DNA of 64,000 nucleotides from Candidatus Dormiibacterota bacterium (GTDB taxonomy: Bacteria > Chloroflexota > Dormibacteria > Aeolococcales > Bog-877), in NCBI GenBank assembly GCA_027313505.1, contig DAHVDN010000003.1, forward strand, positions 20,721-84,720, written 5' to 3'. Of this stretch, positions 1 to 9,134 are shown piece by piece. The translations under genes were made by a program, and so were the position numbers. Numbering within the stretch: position 1 is the stretch's first letter; the number at the start of each line of letters is the position of its first letter. The notes under the pieces are model-generated. The model was not told the DNA's origin. It saw only the letters and a list, made by a program, of their open reading frames with translations, and made no database searches.

Positions 1-612
1 GTGCGCCAGCTCCGGGAGCAGACCGGCGCAGGGATCATGGACTGCAAGCTGGCTCTCACCGAGACCGACGGCGACTTCGAACAGGCCCGCGATCGTCTAC
101 GTGCCAAGGGTTTGGCGTCAGCCGAAAAGCGCCGCGGGCGCGAGACCCGCGAGGGGTTGGTCGACTCTTACATTCACACCGGGGGCCAGCTCGGAGTTCT
201 CATTGAGGTCAACTGTGAGAGTGACTTCGTGGCCCGGACCGACAAGTTCAAGGACTTGGTGCACGACCTGGCCCTACAGGTTGCCGTTCAGTCTCCACGC
301 TGGGTAAACCGGGACGAGGTCCCAGCGGAGGAGTTGGATCGGGAGCGTGCAATTTATCGGGAGCAGGTCGCTCAGCAGGGCAAGTCGTCGTCGCACCTGG
401 ATCAGATCGTTGAGGGCCGTCTGAGAAAGTTCTACGAGACCTTCTGCCTTTACGATCAGCCCTTCATAAAGGATGAGGGGAGTAAGGCCCGTCGGATCGA
501 GGAGGTCATCCAAGAGACGGTGGCTGCCACTGGGGAGCACATCACCGTCGCTCGCTTCACCAGGTTCCGGCTCGGCGAGCGGCTCGAATCGAGCGCCCCG
601 GATGGTGCTTGA
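1..612 (+). CDS. tsf: Elongation factor Ts, 5' end cut by window edge
   Basis: EF-Ts, the guanine-nucleotide exchange factor that recycles EF-Tu. The N-terminal signature TGAGIMDCK lies at about residues 8-16 and the core motif [11 protein letters not shown] at about 70-80, both typical of the family. The frame is open at base 1. The GTG there is probably an internal valine: family members carry roughly 8-10 more residues before LREQTGAG, so the true start lies outside the window. The stop at 610-612 lies close to the pyrH start, and rpsB, the usual upstream neighbour, would be off the left edge. The coiled-coil region is short, giving about 210 residues in total as in short bacterial EF-Ts. 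Confidence 0.95.
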   Translation: MRQLREQTGAGIMDCKLALTETDGDFEQARDRLRAKGLASAEKRRGRETREGLVDSYIHTGGQLGVLIEVNCESDFVARTDKFKDLVHDLALQVAVQSPRWVNRDEVPAEELDRERAIYREQVAQQGKSSSHLDQIVEGRLRKFYETFCLYDQPFIKDEGSKARRIEEVIQETVAATGEHITVARFTRFRLGERLESSAPDGA

Positions 613-643
613 GCCCACTGCGGGCGCGGACGTAGCGGCCGAG

Positions 644-1381
644 ATGGGCCGGGTCCGCCAGCGATACCGCCGGGTCGTGGTCAAACTCAGCGGCGAGGCC
701 CTGGTCGGCGACGGTGAGTTCGGGATAGATCCTGAGGTGTTGGACCGGGTCGCGGCCGAGCTGAAGGGCGCTTACCAGCTTGGTACCGAGATCGCGGTGA
801 TGATGGGCGGAGGCAATATCTTCCGTGGTCTGGCTGGGGCCAGACGAGGGATGAACCGGGTCACTGCAGACCTCATGGGAATGCTGGGGACTGTCATCAA
901 CGGCTTGGCACTCCGCGACGCCCTGGAGGCACACGGGATGCCCACTCGCGTCCAGAGCGCCATTGAGATGCACCAGGTGGCTGAGCCCTATATTCGGGGC
1001 CGAGCGATCAGGCACTTGGAGAAGGGCCGCGTGGTGGTTTTCTGCGCGGGCTCAGGCAACCCCTTCTTCACGACCGACACCCCGGCGGCGCTGCGGGCAG
1101 CCGAGATTGGGGCGGATATCCTGATCAAGGCTACCCGGGTCGACGGGATCTACAGCGCCGACCCAGAGGTGGATCCGACGGCGAGGCGCTTTGAGACGAT
1201 CTCATACCTCGAGGTGCTGAATATGGGGCTGCAGGTCATGGACAACACCGCCATAACGTTGTGCATGGACAACAGGCTTCCGCTTCTGGTCTTGGACCTT
1301 TTCACGGAGGGGAATCTGGCTCGGGCCGTTAGCGGCGAGCCCGTCGGAACGCTGGTCACCGATGAGCGCGGACCTCGATGA
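644..1381 (+). CDS. pyrH: UMP kinase
   Basis: Phosphorylates UMP to UDP using ATP; amino-acid-kinase fold, hexameric in bacteria. Visible motifs are KLSGEAL near the N-terminus (phosphate binding), the glycine-rich [10 protein letters not shown], and the C-terminal DNTAITLC region. I chose ATG 644, which puts 11 residues before KLSGEAL as in other PyrH proteins and gives 245 residues. An in-frame ATG at 602, overlapping the tsf stop, would add 14 residues and cannot be excluded, since neither start has a strong ribosome binding site. The stop codon overlaps the frr start (ATGA), which implies translational coupling in the tsf-pyrH-frr order common in bacteria. Confidence 0.95.
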   Translation: MGRVRQRYRRVVVKLSGEALVGDGEFGIDPEVLDRVAAELKGAYQLGTEIAVMMGGGNIFRGLAGARRGMNRVTADLMGMLGTVINGLALRDALEAHGMPTRVQSAIEMHQVAEPYIRGRAIRHLEKGRVVVFCAGSGNPFFTTDTPAALRAAEIGADILIKATRVDGIYSADPEVDPTARRFETISYLEVLNMGLQVMDNTAITLCMDNRLPLLVLDLFTEGNLARAVSGEPVGTLVTDERGPR

Positions 1382-1935
1382 GCGCCGATGTCCTCCACGC
1401 TGCTGAGGCCAGAATGGCCAAGAGCATAGAGTCATTTCATCGTGAGCTCGCCACGATCCGGACGGGAAGGGCCAACCCCTCCCTGATTGAGCACGTCCAG
1501 GTCGAGGCGTATGAGACCCATGTTCCGATCAACCAGGTCGCCAGTATCTCGGCACCCGAGGCGCACATGATCCTGATCCAGCCCTGGGACCGTCACGTTA
1601 TCCAGGCCATCGAGCGGGCATTGCAGCGAAGTGACTTGGGGCTGAATCCCAGCAATGATGGTCAGGTGATCCGGGTCCCGGTGCCGCCGCTCACGGAGGA
1701 GCGGCGCCGAGAGTTCGTCCGAGTGGTCAAGACCAAGGCTGAGGAGGCACGGGTGGCGGTCCGGAACATAAGAAGAGACGATCTGGAGCAGCTTCGCCGG
1801 ATTGAGCACGAAGGGGAGCTGTCGGAGGATGAGGGCCAGCGAGCTCAGTCCCAGCTGCAGAAGGTGACCGACCGCTTCATCGAGCAGATTGAGGAGGTAG
1901 CACGGCGCAAGGAAGCCGAGTTACTGGAGTTGTGA
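1378..1935 (+). CDS. frr: Ribosome-recycling factor
   Basis: RRF splits post-termination ribosomes together with EF-G. The 185-residue length is exactly that of the family. Recognisable blocks are the N-terminal [20 protein letters not shown], the central [12 protein letters not shown] and the C-terminal helical region with [18 protein letters not shown]. The ATG at 1378 overlaps the pyrH stop by four bases (ATGA), so translation is probably coupled. The gene lies in the conserved tsf-pyrH-frr-uppS-cdsA string. Confidence 0.97.
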   Translation: MSADVLHAAEARMAKSIESFHRELATIRTGRANPSLIEHVQVEAYETHVPINQVASISAPEAHMILIQPWDRHVIQAIERALQRSDLGLNPSNDGQVIRVPVPPLTEERRREFVRVVKTKAEEARVAVRNIRRDDLEQLRRIEHEGELSEDEGQRAQSQLQKVTDRFIEQIEEVARRKEAELLEL

Positions 1936-1956
1936 AGCGGAAGCGGGGGTGCTGCC

Positions 1957-2670
1957 TTGGCTGATACCGCGGCTTCGCTGCCAGTCCACATCGGGATCAT
2001 CATGGATGGCAACGGCCGCTGGGCCCGCCAGCGCGGGCTGAGGCGCAGCGCGGGGCACAAGGCCGGCATCAGGGCGATCCGACAGGTGATGACAGCGGCG
2101 GACGAGGAGGGGGTGCACTGCCTCACGCTGTACGCCTTCTCGACCGAGAACTGGTCTCGGCCGCGCTACGAGGTGGCGACCCTTATGAGGCTATTCGAGG
2201 AGACACTGCAGGAAGAGGTCGACGAGCTGCACCGTAACGGAGTCAAGATCCGAGTGATCGGGCGGCGACAACAGCTCTCCGCTCGCTTGCGAAATCTGGT
2301 GGCGGAGGCCGAGTCGGTCACCGCTGACAATAAGAAGGGCCAGCTCAGCGTTGCCATCAATTACGGTGGCCGCGCCGAGATCGTTGACGCTGTTCGCGGG
2401 CTGGCTTCGACCGGGGCCGATCTGTCCAACCTTGACGAGGCGACTCTGAATGGAGCCCTGTATACCGCCGGCCTGCCCGACCCAGATCTCATCATCAGGA
2501 CCGCCGGAGAGCTGCGCACCAGCAACTTTCTCATCTGGCAGGCGGCCTACGCCGAGCTCTACGTCACCCAGACGCTCTGGCCCGACTTCGGGGCCGCCGA
2601 CCTGAGGGCCGCCCTTGCAGACTATGCGGCTCGGGTGCGGCGCTTCGGGGGAGTTCTGGAGAGCAGGTGA
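1957..2670 (+). CDS. uppS: Isoprenyl transferase (cis-polyprenyl diphosphate synthase)
   Basis: Condenses isopentenyl diphosphate onto an allylic primer to make the polyprenyl carrier (undecaprenyl or similar) used in wall and glycan synthesis. The catalytic block IIMDGNGRWA with its aspartate is at about residues 14-23; TLYAFSTENWSRP and the C-terminal DPDLIIRTAGELRTSNFLIWQ region are also intact. Length is 237 residues. The start is TTG at 1957, 21 bases after frr, with a G-rich stretch upstream but no clean Shine-Dalgarno. The stop overlaps the cdsA GTG start. Confidence 0.95.
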   Translation: MADTAASLPVHIGIIMDGNGRWARQRGLRRSAGHKAGIRAIRQVMTAADEEGVHCLTLYAFSTENWSRPRYEVATLMRLFEETLQEEVDELHRNGVKIRVIGRRQQLSARLRNLVAEAESVTADNKKGQLSVAINYGGRAEIVDAVRGLASTGADLSNLDEATLNGALYTAGLPDPDLIIRTAGELRTSNFLIWQAAYAELYVTQTLWPDFGAADLRAALADYAARVRRFGGVLESR

Positions 2671-3479
2671 GGCTCGCGGTGCGAACAGCCAGTGGGCTCG
2701 CGCTGTTGGCATTGGTCGTGCTCTCACTCTTCCTCGGCACCGCTGCGGTTGCCACCTTGGTGGCGCTGGTCATGGGCGCCGGAATCGTTGAGTACCGGCA
2801 GCTTTGGCGGGACCAGCCCGTTCACCCGTCGCTGCTGGTTCTTGTCCCGCTGGCGGCATTCTTCCTCTTCCGCTTCGCCTACCCGCAGCTGCCAGTAGCG
2901 GCCGTGGGGTTGCTGGTTGGTTGCCTCGGGGGATTGGCGCTGGCGACGGCGCGGCCCGCCGCCGAGAAGCCCTTTACAAGTTGGGCGTTGGCCGTTGGCG
3001 GCTCGATCTGGCTTGGTTATCTTCCCGGTTTCGTGTTGTTGCTATACGCGGCCGCTGGCTCCCGCGACCGGGCGATCGCGCTGGTGTTGCTGACAATTGG
3101 GATCTCCGTCCTGGGCGACACCGCCGCCTATCTGCTGGGCTCAGCAATCGGCAGACACCCGTTCTTTCCCAGGATCAGCCCCAGGAAAACCTGGGAGGGT
3201 GCGCTAGCGGGCTTGGTCGTGCCCACCCTGGCTGCCGGCGCCCTCCTCCCTCAAGTCCTCCCCAAGCTTGGGTATCCGGTTGCCATTGCCATTGCCGGTG
3301 CGGCGTCGGCAGCGGCGATCGCCGGGGATCTAGTCGAGTCTCAGCTCAAACGAGAGGCTGGAGTGAAGGATTCGAGCCGACTCATCCCGGGACATGGTGG
3401 GGTCCTCGACCGGGTGGACAGCCTGCTGTTCGTCGCCGCGGTCGTATACTCACTCTTGGGGGTCGCACACGCGTTCTGA
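2667..3479 (+). CDS. cdsA: Phosphatidate cytidylyltransferase
   Basis: Makes CDP-diacylglycerol from phosphatidic acid and CTP at the membrane, the branch point of phospholipid synthesis. The protein is largely hydrophobic with about seven to eight membrane segments. The family signature is in the C-terminal third: SPRKTWEGALAG, then a KREAGVKDSSRLIPGHGG-type block ending in LDRVDSL, which carries the metal-binding aspartates. Length is 270 residues. The GTG start overlaps the uppS stop (GTGA), in the frequent bacterial order uppS-cdsA-dxr-rseP. Confidence 0.95.
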   Translation: MRLAVRTASGLALLALVVLSLFLGTAAVATLVALVMGAGIVEYRQLWRDQPVHPSLLVLVPLAAFFLFRFAYPQLPVAAVGLLVGCLGGLALATARPAAEKPFTSWALAVGGSIWLGYLPGFVLLLYAAAGSRDRAIALVLLTIGISVLGDTAAYLLGSAIGRHPFFPRISPRKTWEGALAGLVVPTLAAGALLPQVLPKLGYPVAIAIAGAASAAAIAGDLVESQLKREAGVKDSSRLIPGHGGVLDRVDSLLFVAAVVYSLLGVAHAF

Positions 3480-3494
3480 GAGTTGGGTCCATCC

Positions 3495-4694
3495 ATGGCG
3501 GCTACGACAGGTCAGCCAGGGACGGCTCCAACGGAGGCCCATGTGACGCCGGTCAACCGAGTGGTGCTGATTGGGGCGACCGGCTCCATCGGGCAGCAGG
3601 CATTGGACGTGATCGGGCGCTATCCCGACAACTTTCAACTAGTTGGAGCTGTCGCGGGCAGGCGTACTCGGGCGCTGTCCGAAGCACTGGCACCTTTCCC
3701 AGGTGCGAAGGCGGTCATCATCGATCCGATGGACGAGCCTCCGAAGGGGATGGAGGTTGGCCTGGAGGCCGCCTGTCAGCTTGCCGCTACCGACTCGGCC
3801 GATGTGATCCTGGTCGGGGGAGGTGGAGCAGGTGCGCTGCTTCCGACGCTGGCCGCCTGTCGGAGCGGGCATGATGTGGCAATAGCCACCAAGGAGGTTC
3901 TGGTAATGGCCGGGGAACTGGTCACCAGAACCGCCCGAGAGTGCGGCGCCCACCTGATTCCGGTCGACAGCGAGCACAGCGCCATCTGGCAGTGCCTGCG
4001 GGGTGAAGAGCCAGCCACCGTCGCCAGTCTCATTCTCACCGCAAGCGGTGGTCCTTTCCGCCTCAAGTCTCTGAGTGCCATCCCCAGCTCGACCCCCGGA
4101 GAGGCCCTGGCCCATCCCAACTGGCAAATGGGGCCGAAGGTGACCATCGACAGTGCAACCATGATGAACAAGGGGCTGGAGGTGATCGAGGCGCACTTCT
4201 TGTTCGATATTCCCTACGAGAGAATTGAAGTGCTGGTACATCCCCAGAGCGTGGTCCATTCGGCGGTACAGTTCTGCGACGGCACCCTGATCGCCCAGAT
4301 GGGAGTTCCTGATATGAGGGCGCCGATCGCGCTGGCAATGAACCGGGGCCGGCGGCTGTCAGCGGTCGTATCCGCTGTCAGGCTGGAACAGGTGGCTCGC
4401 CTGGATTTCGAGCCGATGGACATCGAGCGGTTTCCAACCCTCGCCATAGCGCGTCAGGTGGCGCTGCGAGGAGGGTGTGCGCCCGCGGCCATGAACGCCG
4501 CCAACGAGGTGGCTGTGGCCGCGTTTCTGGCCGGGGTGATCAGCTTTGGAGAGATCACCTCTGTGGTCTCAGCTGTGGTCAATGGATTCTTCTGGTCTGA
4601 TGACCAGACGCTCTCATCGGTCCTGGATGCAGACGCCTGGGGACGCGCGCAGGCATCTCGCTTGGTGGCCGACCTGAAGGATACTTCAGCATGA
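3495..4694 (+). CDS. dxr: 1-deoxy-D-xylulose 5-phosphate reductoisomerase
   Basis: Second step of the MEP isoprenoid pathway: DXP to 2-C-methyl-D-erythritol 4-phosphate with NADPH. Motifs in order are GATGSIGQQALDVI (NADPH site, near the N-terminus), ATKEVLVMAGELV, the metal site VDSEHSAIWQ, the flexible-loop GGPFR, and MNKGLEVIEAHFLF. I chose ATG 3495 (399 residues). TTG 3483 and GTG 3543 are in-frame alternatives, and the GTG would put the Rossmann motif closer to the N-terminus, as in most relatives. The 3' end overlaps rseP (ATGA). With ispG two genes downstream, two MEP enzymes lie in one operon. Confidence 0.95.
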   Translation: MAATTGQPGTAPTEAHVTPVNRVVLIGATGSIGQQALDVIGRYPDNFQLVGAVAGRRTRALSEALAPFPGAKAVIIDPMDEPPKGMEVGLEAACQLAATDSADVILVGGGGAGALLPTLAACRSGHDVAIATKEVLVMAGELVTRTARECGAHLIPVDSEHSAIWQCLRGEEPATVASLILTASGGPFRLKSLSAIPSSTPGEALAHPNWQMGPKVTIDSATMMNKGLEVIEAHFLFDIPYERIEVLVHPQSVVHSAVQFCDGTLIAQMGVPDMRAPIALAMNRGRRLSAVVSAVRLEQVARLDFEPMDIERFPTLAIARQVALRGGCAPAAMNAANEVAVAAFLAGVISFGEITSVVSAVVNGFFWSDDQTLSSVLDADAWGRAQASRLVADLKDTSA

Positions 4695-5941
4695 CCGGAT
4701 TCGCCCTGACCTGGCAAAGCGTCGGGGGCATCGTCCTGATGCTCTTGGTGGTGGTTTCGATCCACGAGTTCGGTCATTACCTGGTAGCCAAGCGAGCGGG
4801 CATCCAAGTCGACGAGTTCTCCATAGGCTTTGGCCCGCGTCTGTTGAGTCGTCGAAGGGGTGAGACCGTCTACTCCCTGCGCCTGCTGCCCTTGGGTGGA
4901 TATGTACGAATGGCGGGGATGACGGGGTTGGAGCCCGCAGCTGAAAGTGGGGGAGACCGGGGCTTCATCCGCGCCAGCTCGGGTCGTCGGGCTGCGGTTG
5001 TGGCCGCAGGAGGGCTGATGAATCTCCTGCTCGCGGGCGCAGTGTTCTCCGGAGTCGCGGCGGTGGGCGGGCCAGCGCCGCAGGTGCAGGTGGGCGGAGG
5101 GCTGGCGAAGGCAGGTGTGCCCAACGGGCTCCAGATTGTTGGAGTGGGAGGGCACAAGGTCACTTCCCTGACGACCGTTCGGGATGTGATCCAGCAGGAT
5201 CGGGGAAGACCGCTGGCGGTCCAGCTTCAGCCCTGGGCTGGCGGTGCCAAGCGCTCCTATGTCGTAACTCCTCAGCTGCACTGGATCGGCACCCAGAGCA
5301 CTCCCAAGATTCCGTTCGAGGCGGAGATTGTCGGAATCAACGGCCGTCCAGTCCCACACTTCCTTCCGACCGATATGGCCGCGGCCTTCCCTGGGACGGG
5401 ACCTCTGGCCGTCGCCTATCGGGGTCCCGGCCAGACGACGGTGGTCGAGGTGCCGCGAGCGCGCTTCCAGGTGGAGTGGTTGGTCGGATATCTCGGTTCG
5501 CCGGGCAACCCCTTGATCGCCAGTTTGGGCGGCGCGCCCCTTCCTTGGTACCAGGCGATAGCCGTGGGCTTCTACGCGGTGCCGGTACAGATCGGGTCAA
5601 CCTTCGTCAACCTCTGGGCGCTGGTGAGCCCCCATCACAATCCCAACCTTCGCCTAACTGGGCCAATTGGGATCGCCGAGGAGACATCCGTAGCGACTCA
5701 GATTTCGGCCTCTGTCTACCTCACACTGCTGGCGATGATCAGTCTCAACCTGGGTCTCTTCAATCTGCTCCCAATCCCTTTCCTGGATGGCGGTAGGCTC
5801 GCTTTTGTGGTGTTGGAGTGGGTGCGTCGACGCAGGGTCAGCCCGCAGCTGGAGGCAACGGTACATGCGGTTGGGTTAGCCTTGATAGTGATGCTCTTCA
5901 TATATGTGACCTTCGGCGACCTCACCCACCTGGTCCGATGA
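4691..5941 (+). CDS. rseP: RIP metalloprotease RseP/RasP (site-2 protease)
   Basis: Intramembrane zinc protease that cuts membrane-bound anti-sigma factors and leftover signal peptides. The zinc motif HEFGH is at residues 25-29 in the first membrane helix. LPLGGYVRMAGM follows, and the third zinc ligand lies in NLLPIPFLDGGRL near the C-terminus. The region between the membrane segments has the size for PDZ-like domains (about 110-300), but their sequence is poorly conserved. Length is 416 residues. It overlaps dxr upstream and ispG downstream by ATGA junctions. No bamA or other outer-membrane gene follows, unlike in diderm Proteobacteria. Confidence 0.93.
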   Translation: MTGFALTWQSVGGIVLMLLVVVSIHEFGHYLVAKRAGIQVDEFSIGFGPRLLSRRRGETVYSLRLLPLGGYVRMAGMTGLEPAAESGGDRGFIRASSGRRAAVVAAGGLMNLLLAGAVFSGVAAVGGPAPQVQVGGGLAKAGVPNGLQIVGVGGHKVTSLTTVRDVIQQDRGRPLAVQLQPWAGGAKRSYVVTPQLHWIGTQSTPKIPFEAEIVGINGRPVPHFLPTDMAAAFPGTGPLAVAYRGPGQTTVVEVPRARFQVEWLVGYLGSPGNPLIASLGGAPLPWYQAIAVGFYAVPVQIGSTFVNLWALVSPHHNPNLRLTGPIGIAEETSVATQISASVYLTLLAMISLNLGLFNLLPIPFLDGGRLAFVVLEWVRRRRVSPQLEATVHAVGLALIVMLFIYVTFGDLTHLVR

Positions 5942-7074
5942 TCGAGCGCAGGAAGACCCGCCCCATCAAAGTTGGTTCCGTCGTGGTGGGCGGAGCGGCT
6001 CCCATATCTGTCCAAACCATGACCAAGACCCCGACCGAGGACGTCCAGGGGACCCTAGCCCAGATTAGCCGGGCCGCCGAGGCAGGGGCCGACATCATCC
6101 GGGTTACCTGCGACACCGAGGAGGCCGGAGTAGCGCTGAAGGAGATTGTCAAAGGAAGTCGACTTCCCATCGTGGCTGACATCCACTATGACGCTCCTCT
6201 GGCGCTGATGGCCCTGGACGCGGGCATACAGTGCCTGCGGCTGAACCCGGGCAACATACGACAGACCGAGAAGATTTCGGAGATCGCCAGAAGGTGTCAG
6301 GAGCTAGGGGTACCGATCCGTATCGGAGTCAATGCGGGTAGTCTTCCCGACCGTAAGGCATTGGCGCGGGGACGCGGGGAGGGCGGGCCTGACGACGTGG
6401 CACAGCGCATGGTCGATGCCGCGACTGGCCACATCAAGATCCTCGAGGAGCTCGGCTTCCAGGACATCAAGGTCAGCCTGAAGGCCAGCGACGTTCTGAC
6501 CAACATCGCGGCCAATCGGCTGTTCGCCAGCCTGCCCAATCGGTATCCCCTCCATCTTGGGCTCACCGAGGCCGGCCCCACCTCCACCGGTTCTCTCAAG
6601 AGTGCCATGGGGATCGGCGTCCTCCTGGCAGAGGGCATCGGCGACACCATCAGGGTGTCTCTGGTGGACCAACCGGAGGAGGAGGTCAGGGTTGCGCGCC
6701 AGATTCTGGCCAACCTGCAGGAGAAGCCGACCGGCCCCAATCTGGTGGCCTGCCCGACGTGCGGGCGGCTCGAGATAGACATGATGCCCATGGTGGCCCG
6801 GGTGGAATCGGCGATGAAGCGGGTGAAGCGCCCGATAACCGTGTCGGTCATGGGTTGCGTAGTGAATGGACCGGGCGAGGGGATGCACGCTGACATCGGG
6901 ATAGCTGGGGGCAGGCAGAAGGGGATTCTCTACCGCAAGGGCAAGGTGATATCAACGATGCCAGAAGGCGAGCTGGTCGATTCCCTAGTACGAGAGCTGG
7001 ACCGAATCGCCGACGAGGACGCCGTGCTGATTGCCGCTGGTAGACCGCTCCCCGAGGGTATTCCCGAGGATTGA
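5938..7074 (+). CDS. ispG: (E)-4-hydroxy-3-methylbut-2-enyl-diphosphate synthase
   Basis: Iron-sulfur enzyme of the MEP pathway that turns the cyclic diphosphate MEcPP into HMBPP. The N-terminal TIM barrel has IKVGSVVVGG and SVQTMTKTPT. The C-terminal cluster-binding cysteines are in ACPTCGR and VMGCVVNGPGE, as in the bacterial family. Length is 378 residues, the short form without the plant-type insert. The ATG start at 5938 overlaps the rseP stop (ATGA); a frame extending upstream to 5818 is only readthrough into rseP. Last gene of the plus-strand operon; the next genes converge. Confidence 0.96.
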   Translation: MIERRKTRPIKVGSVVVGGAAPISVQTMTKTPTEDVQGTLAQISRAAEAGADIIRVTCDTEEAGVALKEIVKGSRLPIVADIHYDAPLALMALDAGIQCLRLNPGNIRQTEKISEIARRCQELGVPIRIGVNAGSLPDRKALARGRGEGGPDDVAQRMVDAATGHIKILEELGFQDIKVSLKASDVLTNIAANRLFASLPNRYPLHLGLTEAGPTSTGSLKSAMGIGVLLAEGIGDTIRVSLVDQPEEEVRVARQILANLQEKPTGPNLVACPTCGRLEIDMMPMVARVESAMKRVKRPITVSVMGCVVNGPGEGMHADIGIAGGRQKGILYRKGKVISTMPEGELVDSLVRELDRIADEDAVLIAAGRPLPEGIPED

Positions 7075-7127
7075 GACCGGCCCCGAGATGCCGCCAGAGC
7101 CGAGCCCGCAAGGGCAGGTTGATCGGC

Positions 7128-7901
7128 TCAGGGAGCGGCCGCCTCCAGCAGTTTGGGGGAGCCTGTGGCCGCGTGCACGCGGCATTCTTCCGCAAAAGCC
7201 TCGAAGAGGTGGCGAGCGAAGGGATGGGCTTCGGCCAGCTCCTCTGGATGAAACTGGACAGCCAGTAGAAAGGAGCCCTCCGTCGACTCGATAGCCTCGA
7301 TGAGCCCATCCTCTGACCTGGCGCTGGCACGCAAACCCCGTCCCAGCCGGTCAACCCCCTGGTGGTGGAGGCTGTTTACGGAGTACTCCTCAGCGCCCAG
7401 AATCCGGTGCAGATGGGAGTCCGGTTCGACGAGCAGACGATGGGTGAGGCGGTCACGCGGTCCCTGGCGCGTGTGGCCCACTCCCTGGGTTCTTTGGGAT
7501 GGTAGGTCCTGCCACAGGGTTCCGCCCAGAGCCACGTTGATCACCTGCAGGCCGCGGCAGATGCCAAACACCGGGATTCCCTGGGAGGTTGCCCATTCAA
7601 AGAGGCGAACCTCCAACTCGTCAAGGGGCTCATCCCATTCCGACGTGGCGTGCGCCGCCGCCCCATAGCGCGCCGGCTCGACGTCGGCGCCGCCAGGCAG
7701 GACCAGGCCATCCACCCAGTCCCAACGGTCTGGAACGGGCGTTCCCAGGGGGATGACCAAAGGTGTGAGTCCGGCCCGCTGCAGCGCTGAGATGTATGCC
7801 TGGTTCATCATCTGGATGGGCAGACCATCGGCCCAATCCGGGTCCTCTCGGGATGCTGACCGTCCTGGTAGGAGGACCAGCGGCTGAGCTGGAGCGGTCA
7901 T
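7128..7901 (-). CDS. Class I glutamine amidotransferase, gamma-glutamyl-GABA hydrolase (PuuD) type
   Basis: Glutaminase-fold hydrolase of the peptidase C26 family. The nucleophile lies in FGICRG (Cys115), and the other triad residues in QFHPE (His218, Glu220). The oxyanion-strand motif LPGGADVEP is at about 68-76. Length is 257 residues, matching PuuD-like enzymes that hydrolyse gamma-glutamyl amides. The true substrate cannot be read from sequence, and no puuA, puuB or puuC neighbour is present. The ATG overlaps the stop of the upstream aminotransferase (ATGA), so the two are co-translated and may act on related amino-acid substrates. Confidence 0.85.
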   Translation of the reverse strand: MTAPAQPLVLLPGRSASREDPDWADGLPIQMMNQAYISALQRAGLTPLVIPLGTPVPDRWDWVDGLVLPGGADVEPARYGAAAHATSEWDEPLDELEVRLFEWATSQGIPVFGICRGLQVINVALGGTLWQDLPSQRTQGVGHTRQGPRDRLTHRLLVEPDSHLHRILGAEEYSVNSLHHQGVDRLGRGLRASARSEDGLIEAIESTEGSFLLAVQFHPEELAEAHPFARHLFEAFAEECRVHAATGSPKLLEAAAP

Positions 7902-9091
7902 GATGTGGAGGCCCGGGAAGGCACCGCGTTTGCCACGAAGTTGGCCACTCGCTGGACTGCCTCTCTGATGTCGGGAAGCCCCTTGGTGTACGCCAGCCGG
8001 ATGAACCCCGTGCCCCCCTCACCGAAGGCTTCACCGGCCAGGACTGCGACCCCGGATTCATGGAGCAGTCTGGAGGCCATCTCTCTGCTGGTCATTCCGG
8101 TTGCCGTGATGTTGGGGAAGGCGTAGAAGGAAGCCTCCGGGAGCAGGCAGCTGACCCCGGGAATCGAGTTCAGCCCTGCGACGAGCAGGTCGCGACGCTC
8201 CTTGAAGTCCGCGACCATCCTCAGAACCGCGTCCTCGGAGCTGGGCGAGTCGAGTGCCTCCACAGCCGCCAGCTGGGTGAAGGAAGCGGCACATGAGCTG
8301 GTATTGATCAGGAGCGTCTCCATCCGCTTGGCCAGCTCCTTGGGCATGACCCCATATCCCAGCCGCCAGCCACACATCGCATAGGTTTTGGACAGGCCAT
8401 CGAGCACGATGGTCCGCTCGGCCATGCCGGGGCGGGCCCAGATTGGAGCAGGCAGCTTGGAAAAGCAGATCCTTGAATAGATCTCGTCGCTCAGCACCAG
8501 CAGGTCGTGCTCGATTGCGAGCTCCGCCAGGCGGTCGAGGTCGGGGCCGCTGAGCACCCCGCCGGTCGGGTTTTGTGGGGAGTTGATGATCACCATCCGG
8601 GTGCGGGGTGAGATCAGCGACTCCAACTCGTCCATGTCCATGCCGAACTTCATCTCCTCCCGAAGGCGGATGGGCCGTGCCACCGCACCAACGAAGTCGG
8701 TGAGAGAGCGGTAGACCGGGTAGCCAGGATCCGGGAGAATCACCTCCTCTCCGGCCTCGACGCAGCTGAGGAGGGCGAAGTGCAGGATGTTTTTCGACCC
8801 GGGAACCACCACCACCTGGTCGGGATCCACCGCGACCCCTCCGCGGCGGGCCATGCTGGCCGCGATCGCAGCACGTACCTCTGGCACCCCGGCGGCCGGA
8901 GTGTAGTGGGTGGCACCTGAACGCATCGCCGAGTAAGCGGCCTCGATGATGTTGCCAGGGGTGTCGAAGTCCGGCTCTCCGATCTCCAGATGGATCATGG
9001 ACTTGCCGGTCGCCTCGATCCGCCTGGCCTCGGCCAGAACTTCAAAAGCGCTCTCGGTCCCGAGGCGGTTCATACGGCTAGCGAAACGCAC
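7898..9091 (-). CDS. Pyridoxal-phosphate aminotransferase, class I/II
   Basis: Aspartate-aminotransferase-fold enzyme. The PLP lysine is in DGLSKTYAMCGWRLGYG (Lys235); NPTGG (about 174-178) and SDEIYSR (about 201-207) are the other cofactor contacts. The substrate arginine region EASFYAFPN is also intact. I chose GTG 9091 because a GGAGGG Shine-Dalgarno (plus-strand 9096-9101) sits 4-5 bases ahead; a longer frame to 9160 lacks one. Length is 397 residues. The specificity (aspartate, alanine or aromatic) is not decidable here. It is coupled to the downstream amidotransferase gene by a four-base overlap. Confidence 0.9.
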   Translation of the reverse strand: MRFASRMNRLGTESAFEVLAEARRIEATGKSMIHLEIGEPDFDTPGNIIEAAYSAMRSGATHYTPAAGVPEVRAAIAASMARRGGVAVDPDQVVVVPGSKNILHFALLSCVEAGEEVILPDPGYPVYRSLTDFVGAVARPIRLREEMKFGMDMDELESLISPRTRMVIINSPQNPTGGVLSGPDLDRLAELAIEHDLLVLSDEIYSRICFSKLPAPIWARPGMAERTIVLDGLSKTYAMCGWRLGYGVMPKELAKRMETLLINTSSCAASFTQLAAVEALDSPSSEDAVLRMVADFKERRDLLVAGLNSIPGVSCLLPEASFYAFPNITATGMTSREMASRLLHESGVAVLAGEAFGEGGTGFIRLAYTKGLPDIREAVQRVANFVANAVPSRASTS

Positions 9092-9134
9092 ATTACCCTC
9101 CAGTAGTGAGTCGTTGCTGTTGGCTCGGACTCTG

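Noticed and set aside
2804..3874. 356-codon plus-strand frame
   Set aside because: Overlaps both cdsA and dxr in another frame; arginine/glycine-rich, no family features.
4454..5359. 301-codon open frame on the minus strand
   Set aside because: Lies antisense across the end of dxr and the rseP coding region; histidine/arginine/serine-rich and without motifs. A shadow of GC-rich coding sequence.
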